The notes: a model not told the origin generated them from the letters alone. A stretch of DNA of 64,000 nucleotides from Rachycentron canadum (GCA_038496675.1 CM076656.1:3606633-3670632); one strand, 5' to 3'. Counted from the first letter of the stretch, positions 1 to 13,235 are shown. Numbers and translations: made by a program.

Positions 1-1654
1 ACACTTAAAGAACACTTTACCCTCCTCAACACTGATGTGTGTCCTTAACCCCCAACTGCTCCATTGGAGCTACTCAGCTACACAGCCATGAAGACACCAT
101 GAAAAGGATGCTGGTCAGCACGGGCTGCTTGTCTTCTCTCAGTTTACACAAGCATGTGTGAGATTGTTGAAAGTGAAGACAGCTTCGAGCAGTTTGAAGA
201 AAGGCTCAGTAATTTCCCTCCTTTTCAATAACATGAGATGTGTGTTGTGATTTGGCAAAGCCTGCAAAGTGAATGCAAGAATGTAAACATGATTATTTCA
301 GCTATCAACAGCAGTAGTTTTGTTTTCAGTAGCTGGATTTATGTAAACGGTTAGCTGTGTATAATTACAGCACAATAGGGCCTGATAATGTGCAGCATTG
401 GAACATTGGAACAGGAAATTCACATCTGTCAGTCACCAGAGCAGGTTTAAGGCACAACTGCTGTTTGAGGCCCAGTAATACACCTCAATTATTATCATTA
501 TAAAGTGCTGGATGTGCAAACACATGTATAAAAGGTTATTATAACTAGTGTATGGATGATGTCTCCGTTTTACGATCCAGTTTACTGGAAAGTATAAAAA
601 GAGCAAGATGAAATTCAACACACTAACCTCTGCCACAGGGTCACTAAAAACAAGTATAATTATTCATTATTCAGCAATATCATTAGTATTAATTACTTGG
701 TCTTCACCAGATAGTGTGTCAAGAAAGTTCTGCATCACTTTATGTTGCTTTAGATGTCCTTCAGAAAGTATATGGAGACTTTAAATCCAGGCTCTTTTCT
801 TTATTTTTGTCCTATTTCAGAGCTTCCAATAGCACAATTGCTCATTGGGCCAGTTTTGCGAGCTGATTCCTGCAAAGCAAAGAACTTTGCCTCAGTAACG
901 GTTAAAAATATGTGATTTATACATATTTAGGAAGATTTACAGCTATATGCCTGACTAGAGCTGAGTGGTGGACTGGGACAATGTCAGGCCAGGCAAATAG
1001 CTGAATTGTGTCCAGTCATGTCAGCCATGGCAGGTCAAAACGTGCATAGTTTGCATTATAAACTGACATCATAAGCTTAATATTTAGCATTAGTTACATC
1101 CATCAGTTTCATGCACTATATATTTATATGCAGTCTATGGACATCACAAAATCAGTGTCAGTGAAATTAAAATTGTCAAGTTAAAGCCCCCAGAATATTT
1201 TAGCTTTTCCCTTTTTTCAGTTTAGAAATTGCAATTATAGAAGTACGAGTGAATGAAATCCAGATTTCTTCCATCATGATCTTTATTTAATACACACAAG
1301 TGCTAAACAATATTTATATACACAGGAAAGTGGATCCACTGAAGCTGTAACACTGTTTATCCAAGAAGCTATGTATTTATTTTTAAAATAGTTTGTCTTT
1401 TGATAATTTGTTTGAACAATGCATTAGTGAACACCACATTCAATTATCACACATTTTTTCATCTTGTTTTTAGTATGTAACATTTGTGAAGTTATAGTTA
1501 AATTAGGCTTGTTGCCTCAGATGACCTGACCTATCTGACCTGTTTCTTTATTTTCTCATCAACACTTAAAATGATATATTTTACTTTTTCTCTTTCCTTT
1601 TCACCTGTCTGTCTCCCTTCCTTTCTGTCTTTCTCTTTCCGTCTGTATCTCTCT
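1..1654. other. Gene desert, nothing recognised
   Basis: AT-rich unique DNA without ORFs longer than chance, repeats or obvious element words. A pyrimidine-rich stretch at 1585-1655 leads into the first candidate element. Confidence 0.7.
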
Positions 1655-1885
1655 ATAAGCCCCTCTCTGGTTGGAACAGCTGCTTGATGTTTGTGACAGG
1701 CAGTGCGATAGCGCTGACAGGCTGGAGACGGTTATCAGAGAGGGCTGTCGCGAGAGGCTCTGCCTGGCTAAATTGAAAATTGCAAATGAAAATCCTGCTC
1801 AGCGCGTTTTTAAATTCATCAGCCATTATGTCAGATGACCTTTTGGGCGTCAGGCTCTGCTGATAAAACTCCAAACGACAACACT
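1655..1885. promoter_or_regulatory. Candidate distal regulatory element
   Basis: A complex, CpG-containing block in an AT-rich desert. Two MEIS/TGIF-type TGACAGG words lie 21 bp apart (1694-1700, 1715-1721), followed by ctaaattgaaaattgcaaatg, cgtttttaaattcatc and gccattatgtcagatgacc. It is bounded by pyrimidine-rich low-complexity DNA on both sides. Enhancer identity is inferred. Confidence 0.45.
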
Positions 1886-2347
1886 CGGCTCTGATCCAAT
1901 TTTCGACAGTGTCCCCTTCCTGCCGTTCTCAATCCCTCCTCCTCCTCTTCCTCCTCCTCCTCCTCCTCTCCGTCAGCGTTCGACCCAGTGCCAGTGAAAA
2001 TGATAGGCTTTCAGGAAAGCCTCCATTGTGCTGTAGATGAAGAGGTTTTGTTTGGAGGAGACGGCCCAGCCTCGTGCGTGTGCATGTATGTGTGCGTGTT
2101 GTGAAGGGAGTCTGAGGGGTGTATGAGGGGTCACTGAGAGTGGCCTGGCCAGGCCTCGTTCTGGTCCCACTGTTATTGTCCAATCACAGCGAGGATCAGA
2201 GGCCAGCAACGTGTGAGCGTTTAGAAATACAGTGGGGGTATGAGGGCAGAGAGAGAGGTGTAAGGGTATAATAAACACTAAGAGTAGATGTCACTCTAAA
2301 TGGCTTTTCCTGGATGGGTCACTGTGTGCCAGTATTGATAGACGTGG

Positions 2348-2353
<6 letters not shown>

Positions 2354-2394
<41 letters not shown>
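2354..2394. repeat. (GT)n microsatellite
   Basis: Uninterrupted GT array of about 20 units. Confidence 0.95.
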
Positions 2395-2395
<1 letters not shown>

Positions 2396-3963
2396 ACTAC
2401 TGTGTATCATCTCAAGAGAGGAAAAAGGAAAAGGAACAGAGCTGATCTTCTCAGTCTATCAGAAGCTCCATCCATCTGTAATTGAATTCTCTCCCTCTCC
2501 CATTATTGTTGTCTTTGTCTCTGGGGACTGGATGGTCAGATGCTTTTTTTTTCCCGTCCTCAGGTGGGGCTGTAATCCAGCTTCTACCTTACAGACACAT
2601 TACAAAAATAGCTTAGTGGCACTTCATCCCTTATATGTTCTTTTTGTATGAGATTGATATGAAGATCAAATGACCTGAAAACATCCCACTCTCCGTGCTG
2701 ACACGAGGATGGATTAGAAGTCTATTTTAACACCACAGTCACATGAGTGATGGGTCGCTGTAATCATTCATCCTCTTCATATTGGCCATGAAAAGATCCC
2801 ACGCTTTGTTTTTGTCAGCAGTGGCAGCGAACAATTAAAAATAGTGCATGGCCAAGTTTTTAGGCTGTCTGTTGTTATTTATGTAAAATGTAAAATGTTT
2901 CATTTTTAAGAATAGCAGCATCTTTCTCACTTTATGTCTTCTCAGCTACTGTACCCTGACCACTTACCTTGACCCACTTGAGGTTGTGGCTGGAGCTAAA
3001 TCACAGCTATGAATCTACCTTCAACTATTAGGACCCCGTTGATTTTCCATCCATCCATCCATCCATTATCTATACTGACCACCATTTGATTTTTCCAATA
3101 CAAACTGTTTAGGTATCATCTTAGCTTTGGCCGAACTTGAAAATGCATTATTCTGCAGAATGAGCACTCATGATTTTGTCCCTAACTTCTCACACTTTAC
3201 TAAAGAATAGCTTCACAGCTGGTGGAGAGAAGTAGAATAATTACAGCGATTACCTGTGAGTCTTGTATAGAAATAGAATCCAAACCCATCATTTAGGCAC
3301 CTCTACGTTAAGCATTTTCATAAAGTCGGATGATGATGACATACAGGAACTTTTTGGCCCATAATTTGAACCTGTTATGAACTTGTGAGGCAAAAGTGAT
3401 CTGTTGGGCTTTGGGACATTTGTTTGCATTTGTTCAGTTGGAACAGAAAGTAGAAAGATGGTTGCCTCTATGTTGTTTTTTGTTTTCTTTGACCTTAATG
3501 ATATTGTATGTACCATACATAACGTAATCCAGGGTTTTACTAATTAGTTTTATACGATTGGTCTGACTGCGAAATGATTTTTGACAGTGAATGGATTTCC
3601 ATTGCCCACCACCTACTACTACTGCCTGTCAAAACACAGAAAGTGGTTTCCTCTATTTTTGTTTCATCCATCAGTCTATCCATCCATCCTATTTTTCTTT
3701 TTCACTTTCACCCATTCCTCAACACAAAGCTGTCAGGTTCCCTGTCTTTCTGTCAAATAGTTTGCATGGGTCTCTGATTAATGCATACACAGTTCTGCTG
3801 TCTCTGTTCAGGGTTAATAGCAGCCAGAGTACCTAAAGTGAATGAGTGATTTGTGGTGAGAAAGTCTTGGCATACTTTGCACCTCTTATGTTTTGTTCTG
3901 AAAGATGGCTAAATTTGCATCCAGATGTATGTGCCCATGGAAGGTTCTATATCAAAGTCTGAA

Positions 3964-3965
<2 letters not shown>

Positions 3966-4033
<68 letters not shown>
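3966..4033. repeat. (TG)34 microsatellite
   Basis: Uninterrupted TG array, one of the longest in the window. Apparent Cys-Val ORFs across it are artefacts. Confidence 0.95.
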
Positions 4034-4034
<1 letters not shown>

Positions 4035-4599
4035 TGCACGCACGCGCATACTAAGAGATGGGGTGTTCATCACTGTCTGTGCACGTGCTTACAAATGCAC
4101 AGAAATCATATAAGAGATGTGTTGCCGCTTTCTGTGTTTACAAGAGTGTCTCAGCATGTGCCTACATCTGCGTGTGTGTGTGAGCGTGTGTGTGAGTGTG
4201 TGTGCAGCTGTCCCAGGTGTGCGTTATTAATCAGTTATCAGGGCAGTTTATTTGCTGGGTGACAAGTTGCAATTTCCCCCCCGATTCAAGGCCTCTTTGT
4301 CAGGTGGGAATTACACTGAGAACACATGACAAAACACTTCACCTCTCTGCCTCGTTCCCTCGCTTCTGCTCTCTCCCTTTGGATTTTGCCTCTCTTTGCC
4401 TCTTTTTCTCTCCCTTTCTGCCTCATTTCCCTCCCTCTGAAGTCGGCGTCCTATTTCCTCCTCCATGTTTCCACACCTTGACATCACCCACGTCTTCACC
4501 TTCATCTCCTCTCCGTGCCCCGTTCCTGATATTCTCTCCCTCTTTTCCTCTCTCTTTCTATATTTATTTTTCCTCCCATCAACAACATCATCCTCAGCC

Positions 4600-4680
4600 C
4601 TTGGAGTAAAAAAAGGCGGACTGTATAATTAATCACACAGCTTGGTCTAATTAGAGATGAATACGCGTTGTCCCTCTTGT

Positions 4681-4711
<31 letters not shown>

Positions 4712-4895
4712 ACACACACACACACACTCACTCACCTCTCAGCTTCTCGGGCCTAATAGCAGTTGATGCTGTATTAACGGCAAATGGTGCAATCCCGCGA
4801 GAGCCCCTCTTGCCTTGATGAATCTGATGAATGTGACAATAATTAGTGAAGACAGATGAGAGGTAAATTACCACTGACAATGTAATGCTATCCTG
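4600..4895. promoter_or_regulatory. Candidate distal regulatory element
   Basis: Homeodomain palindromes TAATTAAT (4626-4633) and CTAATTAG (4647-4654) lie on one side of a CA microsatellite (4681-4728). The words cctaatagc, gtattaacggc, gacaataattagtg and ggtaaattacc lie on the other. The microsatellite probably expanded within one older element. Confidence 0.45.
4681..4728. repeat. (CA)n microsatellite
   Basis: CA array with one GA interruption, inside a candidate regulatory block. Confidence 0.95.
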
Positions 4896-5010
4896 TCTGC
4901 CACCAGAGAGAGGGAGAGAGAGAGATTGCCAGGACATGACATGAGAAAGAAAGAGGTAGAGAGAGAGAGAGGGAGTAACAGACAGTGAGCGACGCAGAAA
5001 GTAGTTTGGT

Positions 5011-5052
5011 TTCATGCAAATTATTATTTTCATGCAAATTATGATGCATTGA
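5011..5052 (+). promoter_or_regulatory. Paired perfect POU octamers
   Basis: Two exact ATGCAAAT octamers on the same strand, at 5014-5021 and 5032-5039, each inside the longer shared word tcatgcaaatta. The related word atgatgcattgat follows at 5041. The 18-bp spacing places the sites on about the same DNA face one and three-quarter turns apart. POU factors such as Pou5f3, Brn1 or Brn2 would be the expected binders. Confidence 0.45.
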
Positions 5053-5174
5053 TTTAGTTTAATGGAAACCGTAATGGAAAATGTTGAAATTTCTTCAACA
5101 TCACAAAAAAGTTTTAAAATATATTCTTTAAATAGATGTTAAAAAAAATGCAATTGTTGTTTTTGACACATTGA

Positions 5175-6000
5175 CCTTATTTACACTTGGTATTAACACA
5201 CGTCCTGTGTCTGGTGGATAAGGAGGAAAACTGCATGTTAATGTGAATAAAATAGGAAAGATTTTGAATTGGTCAGACTACATGTGGAGGTGGTCGTGCA
5301 TTGTGATCAGACCTCAGCTGGGTGTAAATACAAACTGTATAATTTGCCCTCAGCAAAGGGAGAATAAGAGTCCATACAGCAACAACATTACCCATAGGCT
5401 AATGATCAGGAGCCTATTTACACCTATCCCCTATCGGTTCAACATGTGATATTCATCTGTCTGCATAGTTACATCTGATTATGGACAACAGCATTCAAAC
5501 CTAGAATTAATAAGGGTTCTTGCTACTTTGAGCTTCAGCATTTAGCAACAGAGAGCATCATGTGATCACCAGAGACGACTGGCCAGTTTTTTGGGGCCTT
5601 GCTCGTGAGGCCTCTCGCAAAGTGATGTTGCTGTGCAAGTTTTGAGTCTTTGTTTCATGAATAAGTAAACGGTCATTTGTAGCTTTTGGTCCAGCAGTTT
5701 GAGATACAAGGGGGAGATGCAGTCAGGTGACCTCTCAAACCATGTGACTGGACTGTACAAACAGACCAACCACAATGACAAACAGGTCTCCTCCAATCCA
5801 GCCAGTGTGCACTGTCACCATCATTAACATGGGGTTTTCCTCTCCCAGTTATGACAGTCAGATACAGATCACATGTAAATGGGATTATTAGGAGGACTAA
5901 TATCGGTTTATCACCTGTGTCATTTTCAATGGGCAGAATTTTGAAGTGGCTTTAAAACTGTTTCATTTCCAATCGACGAGCTCTGTTTTGTGGTTGTTTG
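5175..6000. mobile_element. Possible old DNA transposon relic
   Basis: Begins atttacacttggtattaaca and continues through cctcagctgggtgtaaatac and gcctatttacacctatcccc to ggtctaatat-like and ttcatttccaatcgacgag sequence near 5960. I have an impression of a fish repeat with 'ttacacctggtattaa' ends, but no matching inverted terminus is visible at the right edge. Extent and class are uncertain. Confidence 0.35.
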
Positions 6001-6719
6001 TTGTCTTACAGTCTCCTGTATTAACTGAAGAGATTTTCTGTTTTAGTTTCTAGGTAATCGATTTAAAAAAAAAACTATAGCGACTTGCCCAATAATACTG
6101 ATTAAATGATTCTTTATCGTTGTGTGTTAAAATTGTTTCATTTCATGGTTCACTATACTTAATGGTTCCCATACTTTCCCATCATTTCCTAGAAATACAC
6201 TGAAGTGTAACTTCAAATACATGGGAAGCTTCTTGGAAAGGACCATGTGATTTGGTTCTAATTATAGGGAAAATTCTGCTCTTTCAATTAATTAATCCCA
6301 ATTAAAGTGCTAGTGTATTTTAGTCAGAGCACAGCAGGTCATGCTGTGCTCATGCTGCAAAAGTGGGAAATTTGCCTACAGGCAAGCCCACAATTACACA
6401 TATAGAGAGAATAAAGTTCACCATAATGAAGTGAAAATGAATATGTATTTGGTTTCAAATGGAGCAGTTTATTCCAGGAAATTCCTCCGGAAATTTTCAA
6501 CGCAACTAACTAAATAACTCTTAGAACACGGCCTCTATTTACTGTGTTTTTGTATTAAATTACACAATAATTTCAAGGAAACTTTGCAGGAGACATTTTG
6601 AACCATAAATGTAAAGCCTCATTCTGTATTTTCATCAAGAAATGTATTTGCGTTAACCAGGCAAACCTACTTTGCTTTTAACTTTTTCTTATGTCAGAAG
6701 TTTCTGTCAGAAATTCTCC
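6001..6719. other. Gene desert, nothing recognised
   Basis: AT-rich unique sequence, including ttcaattaattaatcccaat near 6285 as an isolated TAAT cluster. No gene or repeat seen. Confidence 0.65.
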
Positions 6720-6930
6720 TGATAGTTGAAGCGAATTGGTGGGGAGAGAAAGACAGATAGTGAGTGTGGCAGCAGCAAAGCCTCAGGACTAATTACTGCT
6801 CTCTGCCAGAAGAGAAAGAGCGAAGGATGATGAGGGAGAGAGAGAGGCGGAGGCGGGAGAGATGGTAATTGTTTTCGTCAGAGGCAGTGGGGAGCTATCA
6901 GGGTAATAAAGTTAATTAGCAGAACAAACA
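6720..6930. promoter_or_regulatory. Candidate distal regulatory element
   Basis: Contains ggactaattactgc (6787-6800), ggtaattgttttcg (SOX/homeodomain), gggtaataaagttaattagc (TTAATTAG 6912-6919) and cagcagcaaagcc, interleaved with GA-rich spacers. Supported by composition only. Confidence 0.4.
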
Positions 6931-8221
6931 AGGGGAGAGAGAGGGATGGAGAAAGGGAGAAGAAGGACAGAGGGATAGATTTGATGATGATAAACGGCAG
7001 CAGATCTGACACCAGAAGAAAACAGTGAAATCAATTATTCTTATTTTCTCCCTCCGGTGGGGAAAAACACAAGAACAAGGGCCACTGTCAAGCTCAACTG
7101 AATGGAACCAAAACTCCTCCTCCTCGCTTATCTAGAGCTCATTACCCTCCATACTGTGTGTGTGTGTGTGTGTGTGTGTGATCAGTGTTCCTTGTCATAT
7201 TTGGGCTTTCAACACATTTATAGTTTTTAAATGTACTGTAAAGCTGCAGGTTTTGATGATATCAGGATGCAAACTTCAGTTATTTATCTATTTCACTATT
7301 TATTTATTTTAATTGGGACTGTGGTGATTGAAATAGAGCATAATCTATCCAATCTATCAGCCATTCATTGAGAAATCTGAGGCATCAAAATTTGATCAAA
7401 AGGTTTTAATTTTCACATCACTGGTATTCACAAGGACTAGATACGCCTATGATGGCGCAAGATGGAAAGTGCAGGGATCACCAAAGTTATTATAGTTTAT
7501 CCTCAGAGGGACATGGACATCTGCACCAAATTACAGCTAATAGTTATCGATCAATTGTTCAAATCAAATGTTTAAGCCAAAAATGTGAGCCTTGTGGAAG
7601 CGAAAAGAGGATCACTGAAGTCAGTAGGCTTCTTCCACTGAGGACCACGAATGTTTATTCAAAATGTAATGTAAGAGGCAAAGTTACATAATCAGTGACT
7701 TCGCTACATCAGTGAAACACAGAAAATAAGCCTGAAGATCTGATGTCAAAATGTAAAAGTCAAAAGAAGAAGAAAGAAAGAGCTGTAAACATCAAAGGAA
7801 GAAAATATCTACCTCTAACTGGACTATACAACCTGTGGAGTATTTTTGCACCATTTTGGGGCAGCAGTGTGCAATGACACATTTGACAGACTTGACTTGA
7901 CTGTGTCAATAGCAGGTGAGTCAAATGAATCAGATGAGGGAATATTATAATCTATGATTTCTCCATTGTTATCTCATCATTAGGTCTCATGCCATTTATT
8001 TATTTAATGATCATGAATCATGTAGACAACACGTAGACATACATGAGCAGACTCAACCCTAATTGTGATGTTGACCAAACTCGTATAGCAACAAGCTGCT
8101 GGAGAAATAATGACCAGCAACATTTTCAGATTCTTGCAAGAATACAAATGCAATAATGCACACAAACACACACACACACACACACACATACACAGACATG
8201 CCACATTATGCTGCACAATTT

Positions 8222-8395
8222 TCAACAGCTAAACCAATCAAAGCCTTGCATGATTGAATCATGTGGATTTCAATGTCTCTCGCCATGGTAACCAAATAGT
8301 ATCTGACAGGCAATCACCACGGCGACGTGGTGACAGGCCAGGTAATGGAACCTGTGTCACTGACATCACACGCACAGGAAACACTTCATTATGGG
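8222..8395. promoter_or_regulatory. Candidate distal regulatory element
   Basis: A complex block between two microsatellites: ccaatcaaag (a TCF/LEF-like ATCAAAG at 8237-8243), gattgaatcatgtgg, ccatggtaaccaaatag, and the inverted words ccacggcgacgtgg before gacaggcc. The CpGs are unusual for the desert background. Confidence 0.4.
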
Positions 8396-8398
8396 ATT

Positions 8399-8400
<2 letters not shown>

Positions 8401-8446
<46 letters not shown>

Positions 8447-8544
8447 TGAAAGAAAACCACTCTCCACAGTGCTAGCATGCTTTCTCTGTCATGTCTCATT
8501 TCCAAGATGCTGTAATTCTGTAATTGTACAAGGCATGCTGAGGA

Positions 8545-8591
<47 letters not shown>
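8401..8591. repeat. Two (TG)n arrays, 8401-8444 and 8547-8591
   Basis: Two TG arrays of about 22 units each, separated by about 100 bp of unique sequence. Confidence 0.95.
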
Positions 8592-8592
<1 letters not shown>

Positions 8593-10335
8593 TGTGCGAA
8601 TTATTCTCTGCAGTGCCCTTTGATTATGTAGCACTGAAACACAAATAAGTGTTGAACTCAAAGGAGATATCAGAGACGTTTCTTTGCAGTGGTGCAACAC
8701 AAAATTCTGTGTCCTGTACGTATGAGGCCTCAGTGGGTCCCCTTCCTCTTTTTCCTCATCTGTATCCACACCTGTAAAAACAACTGAATCAACAAAGGAA
8801 CACATATAAATGTAGTGACTATAAGGACAATCAGTAATAAGGTTCATGAACATATTTTTCAAAATGTAATTGCGGTGTAAAACTGTCTATTTTTAGTCAT
8901 GACCAACACTTTTTGTTCTTTTTTTTCTTCTTCTTCTTCTTTCGTCTTTTTCTTTTCACCACTTTTTCTTCTAGCTGGAATCAAGATAATTGCGACTAGC
9001 TCTCTCCTGGTTGTCCTTTCCTTTGATGCGTCATGTAGCTGGATGCTTTTTGAATCTGTTGAGTTCAGCGGGGGGCACAGGGCTGCAGAGCCAGATGTCA
9101 TTCACAATGAACAGCAGCCGTCGCTGTCCCAGCTTTTTGAATCATTAAATGTGAGTGACCCATGCATCCTCAGAATTAGCATGTTTATCCACCATTTGCA
9201 GAAATTAACCATTTTGTTCAGTGTCAGGACCTCAGTTCTCTTTAAAACCAATGATCCAAAATATAAAGATAAGTCGTAAGTAGAGAGTCTGATGAAATCA
9301 CCAACCACAATGCCTGTCACCAAGTTGACTTCCAACCCATGAGTGCTCAGTAGTTATGGGTCATGGCATATAAACATCTACAAAAGTACTCAAAGACTCC
9401 TCTGTGGTAGTTCCAGCTACAGTAGGTGTCATAGTGACACACACGCAGATTCAAGGTGAAAACAATACCAGGCACAAGCTTTTTCTTACAGTACTAACAG
9501 GGTTCCCACCAGTGTATTCCAAACCTGGAGGCCAGTTGGGAAAAGGTGACCTTCCCCACCACGGTAATTTGCAGTGGCTCGGGTAGGAAACATAGATATA
9601 ATTGTTGGAAAGCTCACCAGACATCTCTTGGTCAAGATGCTTCATCAACTCAAGCCTGGGGCACAAGGCACCCTGTAACACATTTAGTACAAGAACAACC
9701 ACAGTCAGAATGGATGTCTAGCTGCTGATCCCAGCATCCAGTTGCCGGGCCCTAAAATTTCTCTGGCACGGACCCTGCGCTGCCTTTTTTTCTTCTTTTT
9801 CATCTGTGGTACTCTAAACTGAAATCTGCCACTGTTATGCCCTTTGTATAAAAAAAGAAGATTGTTGTATGTAGAAGTGAAAAGAGCACTGCCTCAAGAA
9901 TGAAATAAACCATGTCAGGACACGATTGCAGCAGTGAAAGCCGAGGACCAGAGTGGCCGGCCGCTCTGTAAAGCTCTCCCGTGGCTCTCCTGCGGCTCTT
10001 CTGGTTGACAATGTGAACACATCAGTAAACTGCACCACCAGCCTGTCCCCAAAATACTATTTCTTATCAAAGATGTTTCCTTTTTGGGGGTAACCAGTCT
10101 CATATAAAGGGCTTTCCTTTTTGTGAGTGTGTTTCAGGGAAATGTATGTATAATATATATTGTCAGTTTGGGTTTGTTTGGTCTAGGTTGCCAGGATGTC
10201 TGGTCTGGGTGCATTTGATTCGGTTGTCAAGCAGTGCCTTTGGACTGATGTGCTGTTAGAGACCATCACCTGGGACATGTGATAGCTTATCAAAGTCTGA
10301 GCAGCCCCTCAGACTCACTGACATACAGACACAGA

Positions 10336-10575
10336 CACACACACACACACACACATACACATACATATATACTTTTCACCTACTACCAAAGGAGGGTGTG
10401 TTTGGGTTTGTGTCTACCCTGTGTCTGTGTGTATGTGTGTGTGTGTGTTACTCATCGTCAAGGGAACCCTGGTTGGAAGGACAGTTTGACGTCTCGCTTG
10501 GCATCATGGGATATGGCTGTCACCTGACGATGCTGCCACCACGGAGATAACCTTCAGGGTGACAGCTGAGACAAA

Positions 10576-10614
<39 letters not shown>
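10336..10614. repeat. CA arrays at 10336-10354 and 10577-10614 with a GT run between
   Basis: Two CA arrays flank a GT-rich stretch (about 10421-10449), so complementary arrays lie in inverted orientation within 280 bp. Confidence 0.9.
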
Positions 10615-10617
<3 letters not shown>

Positions 10618-11784
10618 AGTCATACATGCATGACTGACCAAACACACACACGGCAGACTTAACACTATAGGACCGATCCTAATTAGTGCTAATCAATATG
10701 TTGATTGATAGTTTCACCTCTAAGATATTGTCCGACCTCCAACAAAGAGAGGTCAGGACATCCTCTCCTAATTCTTTACAGAAGTCTGAAATGCAGAGTG
10801 TAACGAGGAGGAAGAAGAAGAGAGCTTTGGGCAATGTTCACATTATTCTGTCACGTTTGCATCAGTGAAATTGAGAGAATAACAACCAATAATCTTTCTG
10901 ATCAGATCTTATTCTAATGACACACTGGCAGGTGGTGGGAGTGTCCCTTGCTTTGCTATGATGTTTTTATGTTGGATTGGTATAATAACATTTATTCCAT
11001 TTTACCTGGACTCCGGGTACAGGATTAGCTTGACACTATACTCCATGATTCTCCATTGTTTGTTTTTATTCCTGTTGGGCCAGTGAAAATCACGTGTTGT
11101 TTTCTGTCAGCTGTGGTGACATTTCCTCTCACAGTGGGGATGATTCAAGGATATAGCTGCAGTAATGACATGCTAGATGCTATTTCACAATATAAACACA
11201 TTGTACGGCGTGCAGATCTCCCAGAATGCCTGTGTTTTATCCAGTCACACCTGACAATATTTCCTCTTCCTTGTCAAAACATGTATTATGATATACTTTT
11301 TTTTATGGATTGCATGCTTAAAAAACAGATAGGATGATATGATAAAACGAAATCACTTATTTCCATCATGATCACAAGTTGTGAAAAAACAAAACAGAAG
11401 ACATCTAATATTAAACTAAACAATAAAAACCTGAAAAAAAAATCACACCACCACAAGATAAATAATAGGACCGAAGTAAAAATGTTATTTAATATTTCAT
11501 GATTATAAATCTTTATTTATAAGAAGTCCTCCATAGCCCCTGTTGTTTTTAACCACTGGATGTGTAATGGGAGGCTGTGCCCCAACATGGAACCATGCTG
11601 TCTAAGCATCGGGGATCATACCTATTATTAATACCAAGACCATGACTAAGAACAGGTATAATCAAAATGACACTGTAACTGTCACGAAGAGTAGCAGCAG
11701 TCATGAGTCTTAAGAGAAACCAGTGATCTACGTCAGCGCTATATGTCAAAAGGAAGCTCATAGGGAAACTGTATGTAAAGTGAC

Positions 11785-11789
<5 letters not shown>

Positions 11790-11817
<28 letters not shown>
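11790..11817. repeat. A28 homopolymer
   Basis: A run of 28 A. No retroelement body or flanking target duplication is recognised, so it is not called a retrocopy tail. Confidence 0.9.
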
Positions 11818-11822
<5 letters not shown>

Positions 11823-13042
11823 TGTTACTACTGACCCCCTATGTTCTTTCAAACAGAGAGATAGATGTGGGTATAATTGGATGATCACTGCAAGTCTAAA
11901 TACATTAAAAAGGTTATCCTTAATTTTTTTTCCTTTTATTATTGTGCAAGAGTGCTTTATCTTTGTCTTTTTGAAGGATAATGCAATTATGTGCAGCCTT
12001 TCTTCTATCTGGATCCAAGTCATCTGTCTGAAAGCATATATCAGCATGGAGTCATAATATGATATTTTACAGTTTCCTTTATATATGCAGTACATATAAA
12101 TCTAGCAGAAACATAGTATTCATAATATATTCCCCATGTTTATAAATCCTAGTTGATTTTCTTACTGATAATTGTCCCGTTAGTGTCCAGCCACCAGACC
12201 TGATCTGCGTCTTCCTCAGTTATTACCATCTCCCTGCAGCAGCAAGTGATGAAGTGACTGATTTGGGGATTTTTTATTTTTTTATTTTTTGCCCTGGGCC
12301 TCCATCCCTCAGGCTGTGCATAGGATTCCCTGCCTCGTCGTTGAAGGCTGTATGTAGCCTGAAATGAATACCTCTCCTTTAGCAGAAAGTGTGACAGTAT
12401 GAGAAAAGTTAAGATAATGATAAATAACTCTTTCTCCTCATCACCAGAATAAATGCATAAAGAAAATATTCTGACATATTCTGTCATCTATTTCACGTCA
12501 GTTAAACTTTTTTCTTTCCCTACAATAACAAAGATTTATTCGCTGTTCTGTTGTTTTTTCATGATGAAGATTTGTGTCAGACAGGGTTAGCAGAATAATA
12601 TTTATTTCCCTCTAAAGCTTTGGTGAAGTTTCCTCTCTTGCATATTTGGGTTCAGCTCTCTCTGTATTACTGTCACACAGATTTTCCTGTCACGTTGACA
12701 GGTTATCATTTGACTTTTTTGTTCCAAACTCAGATAATTTCACCTTTTCCACCGTTTCTGACAGAGCAGATCAATACAGTGGGAGCACTCTAATTGACAT
12801 AACTGGAGATTTTAACAACTTGGTTTTATTCTGATGTTACCAAGACTGAGGAGGTTTTAGAACAATACGCAGACAGTCAGGGACAACCAGGCTTGTTTAA
12901 GTCAAACTAAAGACGTTCCTCCCTCTGTCAGCTTTATTAAAACAAAACCTAACACATATTTACACAGAGACTAAAGGCCTGTATGTTCTGTCTGTATGTC
13001 GGTCATACTGACTCATCAAATGATTAAGTTTCAAGTCAAACA

Positions 13043-13235
13043 ACAGAAAATGACTATTATAACTATATTTGTAATTGATTAATTTTTCAAGCAGAAATCA
13101 TGAAAGATTGTCACAAATGTGAGGATTTTTTTTTTTTTTATATCTTTGCAATTTGAATATTTTTGGTGTGTTGGTTGAGCAAAACAAGTTATGGTGGACT
13201 TTACATGATTTTACAGACTAATTATTATTTGTAGC
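13043..13235. mobile_element. Degenerate hAT-like MITE copy, internal part
   Basis: Family words in order: gtaattgattaatttttcaa, cacaaatgtgaggatttt, atctttgcaatttgaatatt, gttggttgagcaaaacaag, attttacagactaattatta. They correspond to the internal part of the same MITE family as at 44.3 kb. The terminal agggctgcaact ends are not recognisable, so this copy is truncated or diverged. A T-run at 13127-13139 has grown inside it. Confidence 0.55.

Larger units (their letters stand above)
1886..4599. other. Gene desert with microsatellites
   Basis: Holds a CTCCTC tract (1935-1972), GT arrays and a (CCAT)n run (3046-3065). A short complex piece at 4205-4320 (gttattaatcagttatcagg) may be regulatory. 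4330-4600 is pyrimidine-rich. No gene. Confidence 0.65.
8600..13042. other. Gene desert, no gene
   Basis: Unique AT-rich DNA with a TTC run (8925-8942), CA/GT arrays and A28. Open frames here are short and unlike known proteins. Confidence 0.65.

Noticed and set aside
3925..4262. Cys-Val repeat peptides over GT arrays, here and at many other microsatellites
   Set aside because: Translation of (GT)n or (CA)n; not proteins.
8401..8591. CRISPR-like or other spaced direct repeats
   Set aside because: The repeats are simple TG arrays with one unique spacer, in vertebrate DNA.
11790..11817. A28 run as the tail of a processed pseudogene
   Set aside because: The sequence upstream shows no gene-derived body and no target-site duplication is visible.
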